A stretch of DNA of 57,624 nucleotides from Rhodospirillales bacterium. Lineage in GTDB: Bacteria; Pseudomonadota; Alphaproteobacteria; Rhodospirillales; Shumkoniaceae. Below the pieces are notes generated by a model. It saw nothing but the letters and a program-made list of their open reading frames with translations. It searched no databases and had not been told where the DNA came from. The first letter of the stretch is position 1. Each line of letters starts with the position of its first letter. Both the position numbers and the translations under genes were made by a program. Location: the NCBI GenBank assembly GCA_016776725.1, contig JADHSV010000017.1, positions 1 to 57,624 of the forward strand, written 5' to 3'. Positions 17,978 to 26,813 of this stretch are shown here, piece after piece.

Positions 17978-17988
17978 TTGTCAGACAA
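17978..17988. promoter_or_regulatory. TTGTCAGACAA palindrome, candidate GntR (FCD) operator
   Basis: This 11-bp odd palindrome fits the short TNGTC-N-GACNA operators reported for FadR-subfamily GntR regulators. It lies about 90 bp upstream of the gntR start, where autoregulation would be expected. Confidence 0.55.
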
Positions 17989-18075
17989 CATTGTTGATTT
18001 TCGACGCTCCTCTGCTATTCTTTTTTTGTCGCCGGGGTTGGGTGTCAGGTTTGGCAATGAGGATCCGTTAAGACC

Positions 18076-18768
18076 GTGAGCGGTATCGTAACATTTGGCG
18101 AGCGCCTTTATGAAAAGCTGCTGGGCTCGATTTTCAGCGGCGCCTATCCCGAGGGAACGAGGCTGCCGACGGAAATGGAGTTATGCACCCTTTTCAGCGT
18201 CTCGCGGCCCGTGGTTCGCGAAGCGTTGGCGCGGCTGCGCGCGGAAGGGTATATCGAATCGCGCAGGGGCTCCGGCAGTTATGTGCTTCAACGATCGTTG
18301 TCGAAAACAGGCCGCATCGGTGGCGTGGGCAGCATAGCCGAAATCGAGGAATGCTACGATTTCAGGGAATCGCTGGAAGGCGAGGCGTCTTTTTTGGCCG
18401 CCCAACGACGGACTGAGGGGGACCTGGATATCCTGCGCGAACGCTTCGAGGCGATTCGTGTGGCTTTTGAAACGCCGACCGGCGGCATCCTCGAAGACCT
18501 CAAATTCCATCACGCAATAGCCGAGGCCACGCACAACCAGTTTTTCGTCTATTCGTTTGAGGCGGTCGAGCAGCATATCCTGTTTTCCATTGAATTCACG
18601 CGCCGCCTGACGGCTTCGCCCTTTGAGCAACGCAAGGGAAAGCTGATTGCCGAGCACGAAGCCATTCTCGACGGCATCGCAAAAGGTGATGGCAAGGGCG
18701 CCCGGGCAGCCATGCAGGCCCACATTGGAAATTCAAAACGGAGGATTTTCACGGGCGAACCGAAATGA
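18076..18768 (+). CDS. GntR family transcriptional regulator (FadR/FCD type)
   Basis: This 230-residue protein has an N-terminal winged helix-turn-helix (LPTEMELCTLFSVSRPVVRE then LARLRAEGYIESRRGSGSYV) and a C-terminal all-helical FCD effector domain. That domain's acidic and histidine ligands appear around DLKFHHAIAEATHN and EHEAILDGIAKGD. It starts with GTG at 18076, since the next ATG would cut into the first helix. It is followed after 120 bp by the HpaI-type aldolase and LarA-like genes, which it probably controls together with the divergent TAXI-TRAP operon. Effectors of this subfamily are usually organic or sugar acids. Confidence 0.9.
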   Translation: MSGIVTFGERLYEKLLGSIFSGAYPEGTRLPTEMELCTLFSVSRPVVREALARLRAEGYIESRRGSGSYVLQRSLSKTGRIGGVGSIAEIEECYDFRESLEGEASFLAAQRRTEGDLDILRERFEAIRVAFETPTGGILEDLKFHHAIAEATHNQFFVYSFEAVEQHILFSIEFTRRLTASPFEQRKGKLIAEHEAILDGIAKGDGKGARAAMQAHIGNSKRRIFTGEPK

Positions 18769-18888
18769 GTGTGCTCCGGACCGGCGCGGGGTAATGGAAG
18801 GAATTGCGTTCCGGCCCTGTAGGTGACAAACAGGGACGTAACAGAATTAATTGTTGAAAACACGTAACTATCAGAGGTTTCCAAGGCT

Positions 18889-19653
18889 ATGAAATTTATT
18901 CGCGAACGGGTTTTAAGCGGCGAACGGATGTTCAGTATTGCGGCGCAGCTGGGTTCCAGCCTGACCGTTGAAATGATCAGCAACGCCGGGTTTGACTGGA
19001 CCTGGATCGATTGCGAGCATGGCTCCGGCGACTACAGCGAATTGATCCATCAGGTGCAGGTGGCGCGCCTTGGCGACGCGCCTGCGGTGGTTCGCATTCC
19101 GGCCAACAACCCGACCATCTTCAAGCGCACGCTGGACCTTGGCGCGGCGGGCATCATGGTGCCTTACGTCAATACCGCCGACGAGGCGAAACAGGCCGCC
19201 CTTTCCATGCGCTATCAGCCTGAAGGCATTCGCGGTGTCGCCGGGTCGCCGCCGTGCAGCGGCTTCGCCCAGAATTTCGATGACTACTACGCCAAGGCCA
19301 ACGACAATCTTGTGACCATGGTTCAGATCGAAACCGTCGAAGGCGTAGCCAATGTCGACGAGATTGCCGCCGTTCCGGGCGTCGACGTCCTGTTTGTCGG
19401 GCCTATGGATCTTTCCATCAGCATGGGCATGATCAAGCAGTTCAAGAACCCGGATTTCGAGGCCAACCTGGATAAGGTCGTGGCTGCCTGTAAAAAGCAC
19501 GGCAAGATCCCCGGCATCCTGACGCCGACCATGGAATTCCTGCCGCCCTGGATTGAAAAGGGCTTTAGCGTATTCGTCGTCGGGTCCGACAGCATCAATC
19601 TGGCGAAGCTCCTTGGCGACCTGAGCGGTCAGTGCGCCGAGCTTAAATCCTAA
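18889..19653 (+). CDS. HpcH/HpaI family aldolase
   Basis: This 254-residue class II aldolase is of the HpaI type, which makes or splits 4-hydroxy-2-oxo acids to pyruvate and an aldehyde using a divalent metal. Key elements are DCEHGSGDY, the pyruvate-binding arginine in VVRIPANN, metal ligands in MVQIETVEG (Glu) and GPMDLSISMG (Asp), and the GAAGIMVPYVNTADEA strand. Length is normal. It lies 19 bp before the LarA-like gene and behind the GntR gene, so it likely belongs to breakdown of a sugar acid or hydroxy acid delivered by the neighbouring TRAP system. Confidence 0.9.
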   Translation: MKFIRERVLSGERMFSIAAQLGSSLTVEMISNAGFDWTWIDCEHGSGDYSELIHQVQVARLGDAPAVVRIPANNPTIFKRTLDLGAAGIMVPYVNTADEAKQAALSMRYQPEGIRGVAGSPPCSGFAQNFDDYYAKANDNLVTMVQIETVEGVANVDEIAAVPGVDVLFVGPMDLSISMGMIKQFKNPDFEANLDKVVAACKKHGKIPGILTPTMEFLPPWIEKGFSVFVVGSDSINLAKLLGDLSGQCAELKS

Positions 19654-19672
19654 GGTAAGGAGCCGTAGCGCC

Positions 19673-20968
19673 ATGCCGACCAATAGCCTCGATATCCGAA
19701 ATTTCGTGCCGACCATTGCCGATGGCCTTAACGGGGACCTGCCGCCGATGATGGCGGTTCGCCAGGGCTTTCCCGGCGATCATGTGGCGGATATCGAGGC
19801 GGCGGTGCGCGACCAGATCGCGCAGTTTTCCGGGCTTGACCTTCAGGGCAAGGAAATCGCCGTCACCGCCGGTAGCCGTGGCATCAAGAGCATGGCCGGG
19901 GTTTTGCGCGCCATTGTCGCGGAACTCAGGGGCATGGGCGCCAAGCCGTTCGTGGTTCCGGCCATGGGAAGCCACGGCAGCGGCACGGCCGAAGGCCAGA
20001 TCGCTGTTCTGGAAAAACTGGGCATCACCGAAGCGACCATTGGCGCAACCGTGCGATCCAGCATGGATGTGGTCGAATTGGGAACCATTGAGGGCGAAAC
20101 CCGCGTGTTCTGTGACAAGCTGGCGTTTCAGTCGGACGGTATCGTGGTTTGCAACCGCATCAAGGCCCATACGGCCTTCACCGGCGATTACGAAAGCGGT
20201 CTCGTCAAGATGATGGTGATCGGGCTGGGCAAGCACTCGGGCGCTACCTCCATCCACCAGCTTGGATTTGATAATTTTCACCACGCCGTACCGGCTGCCG
20301 GAAAGGTCGTTCTGGCCAACGCACCCATTCTGTTCGGCGTCGGGCTGGTTGAAAATGCCTATGGTCAGGCGGCCGCCATTGAGGGCATGGCGCCCAATCG
20401 CATCATGGAACGCGAACGCGAACTGCTGATCTATTCCAAGACCATCATGGGGCGCATTCAGGTGGACGACATCGACGTTCTGATCATCGATGAAATCGGC
20501 AAGGATGTCAGCGGCGGCGGGATGGACCCCAATGTCACGGGCCGTTCCGCACTGGGGTTGAGCATTCCGAACACCCCGGCGATCCAGCGCGTCATTGTTC
20601 GCGATCTGACGAAAGCCACCGCCGGAAGTTCCATGGGTCTGGGCATGGCCGACTTCACCACCCGGCGGTGTGCCGAAAAGATCGATCTTGGGCTCACCTA
20701 CACCAACGCCCTGACCGCCCTTGTGATGCAGCCGCCGAAAATTCCGATGATTTGCGAAAATGACCGTAGCGCGCTGGCCTTTGCTCTGCGCACGGCGCGC
20801 ATCCAGCACGCGCACGGCGCGCGTATCGTCCGCATTAGGAATACCAAGGACTTGGACACGATTTGGGTATCCGAAGCCTACCGGACCGACCTTGCCAAAC
20901 GTGATGATATGGAGATTCTGGGCGATCCGGCCCCCATCGAGTTTGATGACGCCGGGAACCTGACCTAG
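19673..20968 (+). CDS. LarA-like (DUF2088) lactate-racemase-domain protein
   Basis: This 431-residue protein resembles the N-terminal domain family of nickel-dependent lactate racemase LarA. Visible features are VPAMGSHGSGTAEGQ, the CNRIKAHTAFTGDYESG stretch, and GLVKMMVIGLGKHSGA, which would supply lysine and histidine groups. The fit to true LarA is partial and no larB, larC or larE cofactor gene is near, so racemase activity is not claimed. It follows the aldolase by 19 bp behind AAGGAG. A role as a 2-hydroxy-acid racemase or epimerase feeding the aldolase pathway would make sense but is inference. Confidence 0.6.
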   Translation: MPTNSLDIRNFVPTIADGLNGDLPPMMAVRQGFPGDHVADIEAAVRDQIAQFSGLDLQGKEIAVTAGSRGIKSMAGVLRAIVAELRGMGAKPFVVPAMGSHGSGTAEGQIAVLEKLGITEATIGATVRSSMDVVELGTIEGETRVFCDKLAFQSDGIVVCNRIKAHTAFTGDYESGLVKMMVIGLGKHSGATSIHQLGFDNFHHAVPAAGKVVLANAPILFGVGLVENAYGQAAAIEGMAPNRIMERERELLIYSKTIMGRIQVDDIDVLIIDEIGKDVSGGGMDPNVTGRSALGLSIPNTPAIQRVIVRDLTKATAGSSMGLGMADFTTRRCAEKIDLGLTYTNALTALVMQPPKIPMICENDRSALAFALRTARIQHAHGARIVRIRNTKDLDTIWVSEAYRTDLAKRDDMEILGDPAPIEFDDAGNLT

Positions 20969-22161
20969 GCCAGCAACTCGCTGAGAACGGCCTGAACGTC
21001 TGACGGCTCAATGGCCGCAACGCAGGGGAACGAGGCCTTTTCGTCTGCGCGCAGATGGCAGCCCCAGAAGCAGTGATAGCAGTCCATTTCCACGTTCAGG
21101 AAGCGCGCAGTGCTTGGGCAAACCGCGTCCGGGTAGGGCACGAAACTGCCGAAGTGCCCGCCACCCACAAGCACCAGCGTCGGAACCCCAAGCGCGATGG
21201 CCAGATGGGCCGGGCCGGTATCGTTGGTCAGCACGGCGCTCGCATGTTTCAGTAAATCCATCAGGCCTGGCACCGTGGTCTTGCCGATGAGATCGATAAC
21301 TTGGTCACTGGTCAACGCGGCAGCGATTTCGGCGCTGTGAACCGTGTCGTTTTTGGCTCCTGAAAATACCGCCCGATAGCCTTGATCCAGAAGCCAGCGC
21401 GCCGTCTCCAGGTATTTTTCCAGCGGCCAGCGCCGCCCGTATTCGTTGCTGCCGAAATTCAGAACCACATAAGGTTCATTCCCCGTCACGGGCGATGGCC
21501 CGCCGTCCCACGAAAGGCGTACGGATTCGGGCGCAATTTCGCGGCCCGCCACCGCCGACAAAAACCGGTAATGACGGATGGTTTCGTGCACGGGGTAGTC
21601 GCCGGTATCGACCAGCGTCGTCGCCCGCGACAGAGAGTACGCAAACATTTTTTCCGTTTTCGGACTTAGCCACGGAACACTGGTTACGACTGCCTCGGCC
21701 TCGGCAATCAGCATCAGGCTGTCGGCCATAAGCGGCTTGCGAAAAAAACTGTCCAGCACGACCACGCGGAAGTGTTGCCCGTAAAGCCAGCGCGCCACCT
21801 GAAATCGATATCCCGGTTTTTTGTGGAAACGGTGTTCGTCGATGGCGTGAACCGTGTAACCCTCGAACAAGCCGTCCGCCAGCTCGGCCCACGCGCGGCA
21901 GCCGATAACCGTGATGTCGGCGGGATCGACGCCGAAAACGTCCGCGTAGTGATCCAGCGAGCGGCGAAACAAAACCATATCACCGATGCCGTCCATCCTG
22001 ATGACGGCCAACCCCTTCGGTTTGCCTGACCTGCCACCCAAGCGGGCCAGCAGTTCAGCCAGCCGCAAAATCCACCAACGCACCTTGCACGGCGCGGGCG
22101 CGGGTCCGTCGGTGGACGTCAGGCCGATTTCCCGCGTTGTTACGATTTTGGCGCTGGTCAA
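20965..22161 (-). CDS. glycosyltransferase family 9 protein (heptosyltransferase-like)
   Basis: This 398-residue GT9 protein has the N-terminal RMDGIGDMVLF motif and the C-terminal donor-site strand ASAVLTNDTGPAHLAIALGVPTLVLVGG. Near the end is a cysteine cluster CYHCFWGC followed 11 residues later by another Cys, a layout repeated in the next gene. The family adds heptose or similar sugars to LPS core or other surface glycans. It overlaps the upstream GT9 gene by 4 bp and the LarA-like gene (convergent) by 4 bp. The acceptor is unknown. Confidence 0.88.
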   Translation of the reverse strand: MTSAKIVTTREIGLTSTDGPAPAPCKVRWWILRLAELLARLGGRSGKPKGLAVIRMDGIGDMVLFRRSLDHYADVFGVDPADITVIGCRAWAELADGLFEGYTVHAIDEHRFHKKPGYRFQVARWLYGQHFRVVVLDSFFRKPLMADSLMLIAEAEAVVTSVPWLSPKTEKMFAYSLSRATTLVDTGDYPVHETIRHYRFLSAVAGREIAPESVRLSWDGGPSPVTGNEPYVVLNFGSNEYGRRWPLEKYLETARWLLDQGYRAVFSGAKNDTVHSAEIAAALTSDQVIDLIGKTTVPGLMDLLKHASAVLTNDTGPAHLAIALGVPTLVLVGGGHFGSFVPYPDAVCPSTARFLNVEMDCYHCFWGCHLRADEKASFPCVAAIEPSDVQAVLSELLA

Positions 22162-23291
22162 CGGATTTCCCGATCACTGTCAGGGAACACAGAGCGGATC
22201 TTATCGAGTACGGGGTCGATTTCAAGGCGTTCGACGCAGGCGAAGCGGCCGGCTTCTCGCGGCTGCGTACAATTGCCCAGACAGCCCCGGCACGGCATAT
22301 CGTGGAAATGGAAAGAAACATTGCCGGGCATGATCTCATCGGCATAGGGGACGATCTCACCCACATAGGCGGCGCTGGCCAGACAGATCGTTGGTGCGCC
22401 CGCGACCACGGCCATGTGCATGACCGCCGTATCGACCGACACCACCAGCCGCGCGCGCCGCAACTTGCCGCACAAGGGTTCCAGACGGCTGTCGTCGAAG
22501 CGCACGTTGGCCCTGTTCAGGAGGCTCGCAAAATCGGGGTTCTTGTCCAGGTCTCCCGGCGCGCCGGTGATCAGTTTGGTCACATGGTCTGGGATCGCCT
22601 CGATGATGCGTCCGAAAACATCCGCCGACGGCTGTTTGTCTGTCACCGCCGAGAACGGTTGGATGACGACAAAATCTCCGTCCCTGCCGTCCGCTTCGGG
22701 CAACCGCTCTGCCAGCAGCCCCACCTTCGGCGCGGGCGCGGTTTCACCCGTTGCCCAATCGGCAAAGCGCGCCCAGCGAACCACCTTGTCCACATGAACC
22801 GGGCCGCTGTCGAACAAGTGGTCGAAATAGCGCCGGTTGGCTTGCAATTGCCGGTCATACTTGGGCCAGGGCCTCGCTTCCATGCCAAGCGTTTGTTCGG
22901 CCGCGGCCGCAACAAGCAGGGCTTCGTCCAGATGGGGATGACGCAGGAAATCCGCCGACAGGGCGATGCGAAAATTGCGCCGGTACAGCTGGTCGAACTG
23001 TTGCCACCGGTAGGCGGTATCGCGATGCAAACGGGCGAAATCGACGCTAAGCACTTCGATTTTCGGATCGAACAGAAATGCCGTTTTTGCGCCGTCGGAG
23101 CGTAGCAGGACGGTGATGTTCTCTCCGTCCTTCGCCATCGCAGCCAAACGCGGCAGAACCAGCGCAAACAGAACCGTATCGCCCAGGCCGCCCGAGGAGA
23201 CAATCAAAATACCCGACGGCGTGCCCGACCGGGAGCCTATGCGCCTCTTTAAGCGGTGGAAAGCGTCGGCAAGGCGGGCAAGCCGGGCCAT
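22158..23291 (-). CDS. glycosyltransferase family 9 protein, second paralogue
   Basis: This 377-residue GT9 protein starts at the ATG 23291, whose A is also the last base of the upstream TGA, so translation is coupled. The N-terminal VSSGGLGDTVLFALVLPRL and the C-terminal VVSVDTAVMHMAVVAGAPTICL match the family. It also has a terminal cysteine cluster CRGCLGNC plus a Cys ten residues on. The long upstream extension in the same frame overlaps DUF6165 and is not real. It probably acts on the same glycan as its neighbour. Confidence 0.88.
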   Translation of the reverse strand: MARLARLADAFHRLKRRIGSRSGTPSGILIVSSGGLGDTVLFALVLPRLAAMAKDGENITVLLRSDGAKTAFLFDPKIEVLSVDFARLHRDTAYRWQQFDQLYRRNFRIALSADFLRHPHLDEALLVAAAAEQTLGMEARPWPKYDRQLQANRRYFDHLFDSGPVHVDKVVRWARFADWATGETAPAPKVGLLAERLPEADGRDGDFVVIQPFSAVTDKQPSADVFGRIIEAIPDHVTKLITGAPGDLDKNPDFASLLNRANVRFDDSRLEPLCGKLRRARLVVSVDTAVMHMAVVAGAPTICLASAAYVGEIVPYADEIMPGNVSFHFHDMPCRGCLGNCTQPREAGRFACVERLEIDPVLDKIRSVFPDSDREIR

Positions 23292-23683
23292 CAGTACTCG
23301 GCGTAGAGTTTTTCTTCGACGATGCGCGAGCCGGTCAGATCGTTGATGTCGCGCTTGAGCGCCGAACGTTTGTCGTTGGTCTGGTAGACCGCGCGGGCCA
23401 GTTCGATGAAGCGCTCGCCGAAATCCTTGGCCCGTTCCAGATCGCGGATGTCGTCCTCGATGCGCCACAGGCTCTGGTTCACCGACCGCAGCGCGCCCGT
23501 CAATCCGGCCAGTTTGTCCGATGGCGTCACCGACCCCTCAAGGGTGGCGCTCAACGCCGCCAGTTCGGTTTCGATATTTTTCCGCTTGGCCGCATCCGGA
23601 CTGTTGTCCAGCTTGATTTCCAGAATGGTAATCTTGTCGATCAGCTCACCAACCGAAATCTCCGCCGCGATCACGTTTGACAC
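23291..23683 (-). CDS. DUF6165 family protein
   Basis: This 130-residue, mostly helical and coiled-coil-like cytosolic protein begins MSNVIAAEISVGELIDKITI and is recognised as DUF6165. Function is not known. It is the first gene of the leftward glycosyltransferase operon, sharing one base with the next gene. The family often accompanies glycan genes, so an accessory role in glycan assembly is a fair guess. The divergent methyltransferase starts 60 bp away. Confidence 0.75.
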   Translation of the reverse strand: MSNVIAAEISVGELIDKITILEIKLDNSPDAAKRKNIETELAALSATLEGSVTPSDKLAGLTGALRSVNQSLWRIEDDIRDLERAKDFGERFIELARAVYQTNDKRSALKRDINDLTGSRIVEEKLYAEY

Positions 23684-23742
23684 TGTTTACCCTCGTCTGT
23701 TCTATTGGTTGGTGTGGATTTCGACTGAACATGCGGAACGCG

Positions 23743-24423
23743 ATGTCATTTTACAACACTTACAATACGTTCAAAGGCTATTCAACACCGATCGTCGGCA
23801 CCAAACACCTGCGGAAAATGGATGCCGAAATCTGGCATCCCGGCGCTTATTCCAAGGACATGGCGGTTGTCGAATTGGGCTGTGGCACGGGGCTGGTGCT
23901 GGCCTACCTTCACGACAAGGGTGTGCGCGACCTTACCGGCGTCGATCACGACCCGGCGCTTGCCGATATCGTCCCCGAACAGGTCCGCGCGAATTTCAGG
24001 GTAACGGGCATTGATGAATTCTTAAACGCTGCCACCAATACCTATGACAGGGTGATTGCCTTTGACGTGTTGGAACATTTTTCGCCGGAGGAAGGGCATG
24101 ACCTGTTGGTGCGCATCGCCGATATTCTTAAGCCCGGTGGCCGGGTTCATTTGAAAGTGCCCAACGCGGGCTCACCGTGGGGCCTGCAATTCCAGCACGG
24201 CGACCTGACCCACCGAACCGCCTTCACGCCCGGCAGCCTGCGCCAGCTTGCCATATCGGCGGGCTACGTATGCACCAACACCTACCCGCAACCCCTGGGT
24301 AGCCCGTCCCGCCGCTTTTTCGGGAACCTCCTGCACCGCATCCTAAGCGCCATCCTTCCCACCCCGCCCGAAATCTGGGACGGCAATTTCTATGCGGTTT
24401 TAGAGAGATCACCACTGGAATAA
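23743..24423 (+). CDS. class I SAM-dependent methyltransferase
   Basis: This 226-residue Rossmann-type methyltransferase has motif I VVELGCGTGLVLAYL, an acidic loop LTGVDHDPALA, DRVIAFDVLEHF and LKPGGRVHLKVPN. The ATG at 23743 is chosen because GGAAC lies five bases ahead; an in-frame ATG at 23731 is possible. It is divergent from the DUF6165 and glycosyltransferase operon, suggesting a sugar or glycan-related small-molecule substrate. The exact acceptor is unknown. Confidence 0.87.
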   Translation: MSFYNTYNTFKGYSTPIVGTKHLRKMDAEIWHPGAYSKDMAVVELGCGTGLVLAYLHDKGVRDLTGVDHDPALADIVPEQVRANFRVTGIDEFLNAATNTYDRVIAFDVLEHFSPEEGHDLLVRIADILKPGGRVHLKVPNAGSPWGLQFQHGDLTHRTAFTPGSLRQLAISAGYVCTNTYPQPLGSPSRRFFGNLLHRILSAILPTPPEIWDGNFYAVLERSPLE

Positions 24424-24501
24424 ATGTGTTCAGGCGAACCGCTTTCCTTTAATTAGTCTCTTCCCATCCCCTCGAGCCACCCCTATTGGAGAGCATTTGT
24501 G

Positions 24502-26679
24502 ATGAGCGCCGTTCAGGATCATGTGATCAACCCGGAATTTGCCGACCTCTTTATTGACGAAGAAACCAACGTTTACCGGTCGTGCATCCAGGGGCTTTCC
24601 AACGAACCCATTTGCGTTCGCAAGGTGCTGGCGCGGGCCGAGGAACTGTTGAAGGACGAGGACGGATTTGCGGGGCTTGGCGATTATTCGCAGACGGCGA
24701 TTGTTGCGCGATTGGCGACGGACCGGCCCCGGGTTTGCATCATTCAGGGGTCCGCCGATCATCCGGCCCATTTGTTGGATCACGAACACATGCTGCGCGC
24801 ATCGGCCCGCATCTGGCAGAACGGCGGGGTTCCGTTTACCTTCGGCATACCGGTTATTTGCGACGGCACGGCGCAGAACAACATCGGGCAAAGCTATTCG
24901 CTGGCTTCACGCAATCACACGGCGACTGCGGTCAATATCAATTTCGAGGGACACAGCTATCACGCGGCCTATGTTCTGTCGGGCTGCGACAAATCGCCAA
25001 GCGGCATACTGTCGGGTCTGGCGGCGGCCGACCGGGCACGGCGCCAGCCCGAACGCGGGGCGGCCCCCGTGTGGGCGACGTTCGTTCCCTCGCACGTACT
25101 GCGCGGCGGAACCATTCCAGCCGAAACGCGGGCCAAGTTGCGGGCCTTGCAGGATCGGGCCGAAGCCGCTGGCGACGATCAACTGTCCGCCGATATCGAG
25201 GAAAACTGCAAATACATCCTGCAATGCGCGTCCGACGAAGTGTTCCTGGGGCACTTCGAGCGGGCCATCGGCAAGGGCCTGATGGAACGGGCCGAGGCCG
25301 ACCAGTTGCTGAACGAACTGGCGGCCAACAGTTGCCATGAAAAGGGCGGCGTGTGCGCCTTCAACGGAACCGGCAATTCGTCGCGTACGCTTGTGTCGGC
25401 CCTTGGGCTGGCCCCGCAGGAATCCGAACTTTTGCTGGACGAGCCCGAAACGGCCACCGTATTTCGCAACGTCGATCACCTGTTCCGCCTGTTCAACAAG
25501 CCGGAATTTGCCCTGTGCGAACTGCTGGCCCACAACTACGCAAATGCCGTTCGCGTTCATAACGCCACCGGCAGCTCGACCAACCTGATGCTGCATATGC
25601 CCTGCATCATGCGCCACGCGGGGTATGACGTCACGGTTGCCGACTACGAACGCATTCGGGACAGCCACCCGGTGCCTGATATTTTCGCCCACAGCCTGAC
25701 CGAGAACCGCGACACCTACACCCTGGGCCAGCAGGCCAAGGCGGGACAGAACCGGGGCATGGAAAGCATTTTCCGGGTGTTGCACGATCTGGGCGTGCCT
25801 ATGGATCTGGAGGCACCGACCGTCATGGGGAATTCGTGGGGTGAACGCATTGCGAATTTGGACAAACCGGTTTCTGACGACCTACCGCAGGAAAAATCGG
25901 TCATTCGCACGACGCCGATTCGCGACATTTCCGGAACCGACGTGTTGCGCGGCAATTTCTTTTCCAAGTGTACGCTGAAGGTGGCCGGAATGGCGACCGA
26001 ACTGTACAACCGCTTCAACGGTCGGATCTTCCTGGTTCGCTATTACGAAAACGAGACCGATTGCACCCGCGATCTGCTGTCATCCGATCTGACGCAATCG
26101 CTGGGACAGTTGCCGGGACTAACGCCGGAACTATTCGCGCGGCTTCGCAAGTCTAACGGCGGCACAGCAGACGACATCGAAGGCATGATCAAGGATGGAA
26201 CGCTGGCCTTCGCGTTCGTCATTGCCGGGCAGGGGCCGAAGGCGTTTGGCATGCCTGAAATGTTCACGCCGGGCCAAAACCTGCGCCACCACGGCATTCT
26301 GGAACGCACGTCCATTCTGATGACCGATGGCCGGTACTCTGGCGTTACCAAGGGAGCCTGCGTGGGCCATGTGACGCCCGAAGCGTTTGAAGGCGGCGGC
26401 ATTGGCGCCCTGGCGGACGGCGATCTGTTGTGGGTTCAGCTTGATGAACACCGCATCGACCTTCTGGATCGTGAGGCTTTTCTGGGCGGCCAAATGACCC
26501 TCGCCGAAGGTACGCCGGATGACGCGCGAAACGAGCTGATTTCTGGCCGTCGCAACCGTATGGAACATCGGCGTTTTCAGGTTGCAGCGTGCAGTCTTCT
26601 GGATCACGTCACCGACGCCGAACACGGCATCGTGCCCGACGCCGTAGACGATCGCGCGATTCTGCCGTTGCCTGTTTGA
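24502..26679 (+). CDS. IlvD/Edd family dehydratase, divergent and long
   Basis: This 725-residue protein belongs to the dihydroxy-acid/6-phosphogluconate/pentonate dehydratase family. VPFTFGIPVICDG, SGCDKSPSG (Cys162), GGVCAFNGTGNSSRT (Cys285), TDGRYSG and VGHVTPEAFEGG-like segments are clear. At the place where most relatives have the first cluster cysteine (P-C-N-x-H type), this one reads HPAHLL with Ala89. It is longer than IlvD or Edd (about 560-620). The ATG at 24502 follows TGGAGAG; a GTG one codon earlier is possible. It stands alone. A sugar-acid dehydratase role is likely; the substrate is unknown. Confidence 0.8.
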   Translation: MSAVQDHVINPEFADLFIDEETNVYRSCIQGLSNEPICVRKVLARAEELLKDEDGFAGLGDYSQTAIVARLATDRPRVCIIQGSADHPAHLLDHEHMLRASARIWQNGGVPFTFGIPVICDGTAQNNIGQSYSLASRNHTATAVNINFEGHSYHAAYVLSGCDKSPSGILSGLAAADRARRQPERGAAPVWATFVPSHVLRGGTIPAETRAKLRALQDRAEAAGDDQLSADIEENCKYILQCASDEVFLGHFERAIGKGLMERAEADQLLNELAANSCHEKGGVCAFNGTGNSSRTLVSALGLAPQESELLLDEPETATVFRNVDHLFRLFNKPEFALCELLAHNYANAVRVHNATGSSTNLMLHMPCIMRHAGYDVTVADYERIRDSHPVPDIFAHSLTENRDTYTLGQQAKAGQNRGMESIFRVLHDLGVPMDLEAPTVMGNSWGERIANLDKPVSDDLPQEKSVIRTTPIRDISGTDVLRGNFFSKCTLKVAGMATELYNRFNGRIFLVRYYENETDCTRDLLSSDLTQSLGQLPGLTPELFARLRKSNGGTADDIEGMIKDGTLAFAFVIAGQGPKAFGMPEMFTPGQNLRHHGILERTSILMTDGRYSGVTKGACVGHVTPEAFEGGGIGALADGDLLWVQLDEHRIDLLDREAFLGGQMTLAEGTPDDARNELISGRRNRMEHRRFQVAACSLLDHVTDAEHGIVPDAVDDRAILPLPV

Positions 26680-26813
26680 TTTCGATTACCATGTAGTACT
26701 TATTGGTGAATTTGATTGTAGTCTTCACCGCGGGCCGTTTTTTCTGCTATGTTCTTTAGCAACTGGAGATGTACGTAGGGGACGAGAGTTAACTCGCGCG
26801 AGGGGAATCGAAC

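Larger units (their letters stand above)
17581..18075. promoter_or_regulatory. 495-bp divergent region between the TAXI-TRAP operon and gntR
   Basis: No convincing gene is visible. The region contains two palindromes of the type bound by FadR/FCD regulators (17811-17824 and 17978-17988) and a third half-site-like TTGACAAAA near 17851. It is AT-rich between about 17800 and 18030. It must hold the promoters for the TAXI receptor and for the GntR gene. Confidence 0.5.

Noticed and set aside
23292-23468. N-terminal extension of the second GT9 gene
   Set aside because: It is arginine-rich shadow translation of the DUF6165 gene; GT9 homology starts at the internal ATG that overlaps the upstream stop.
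26786-26802. Overlapping palindromes GAGTTAACTC and CTCGCGCGAG before the receiver-protein gene, considered as a translational switch
   Set aside because: Possible stems are only three to four base pairs once a loop is allowed, too weak to support a switch.
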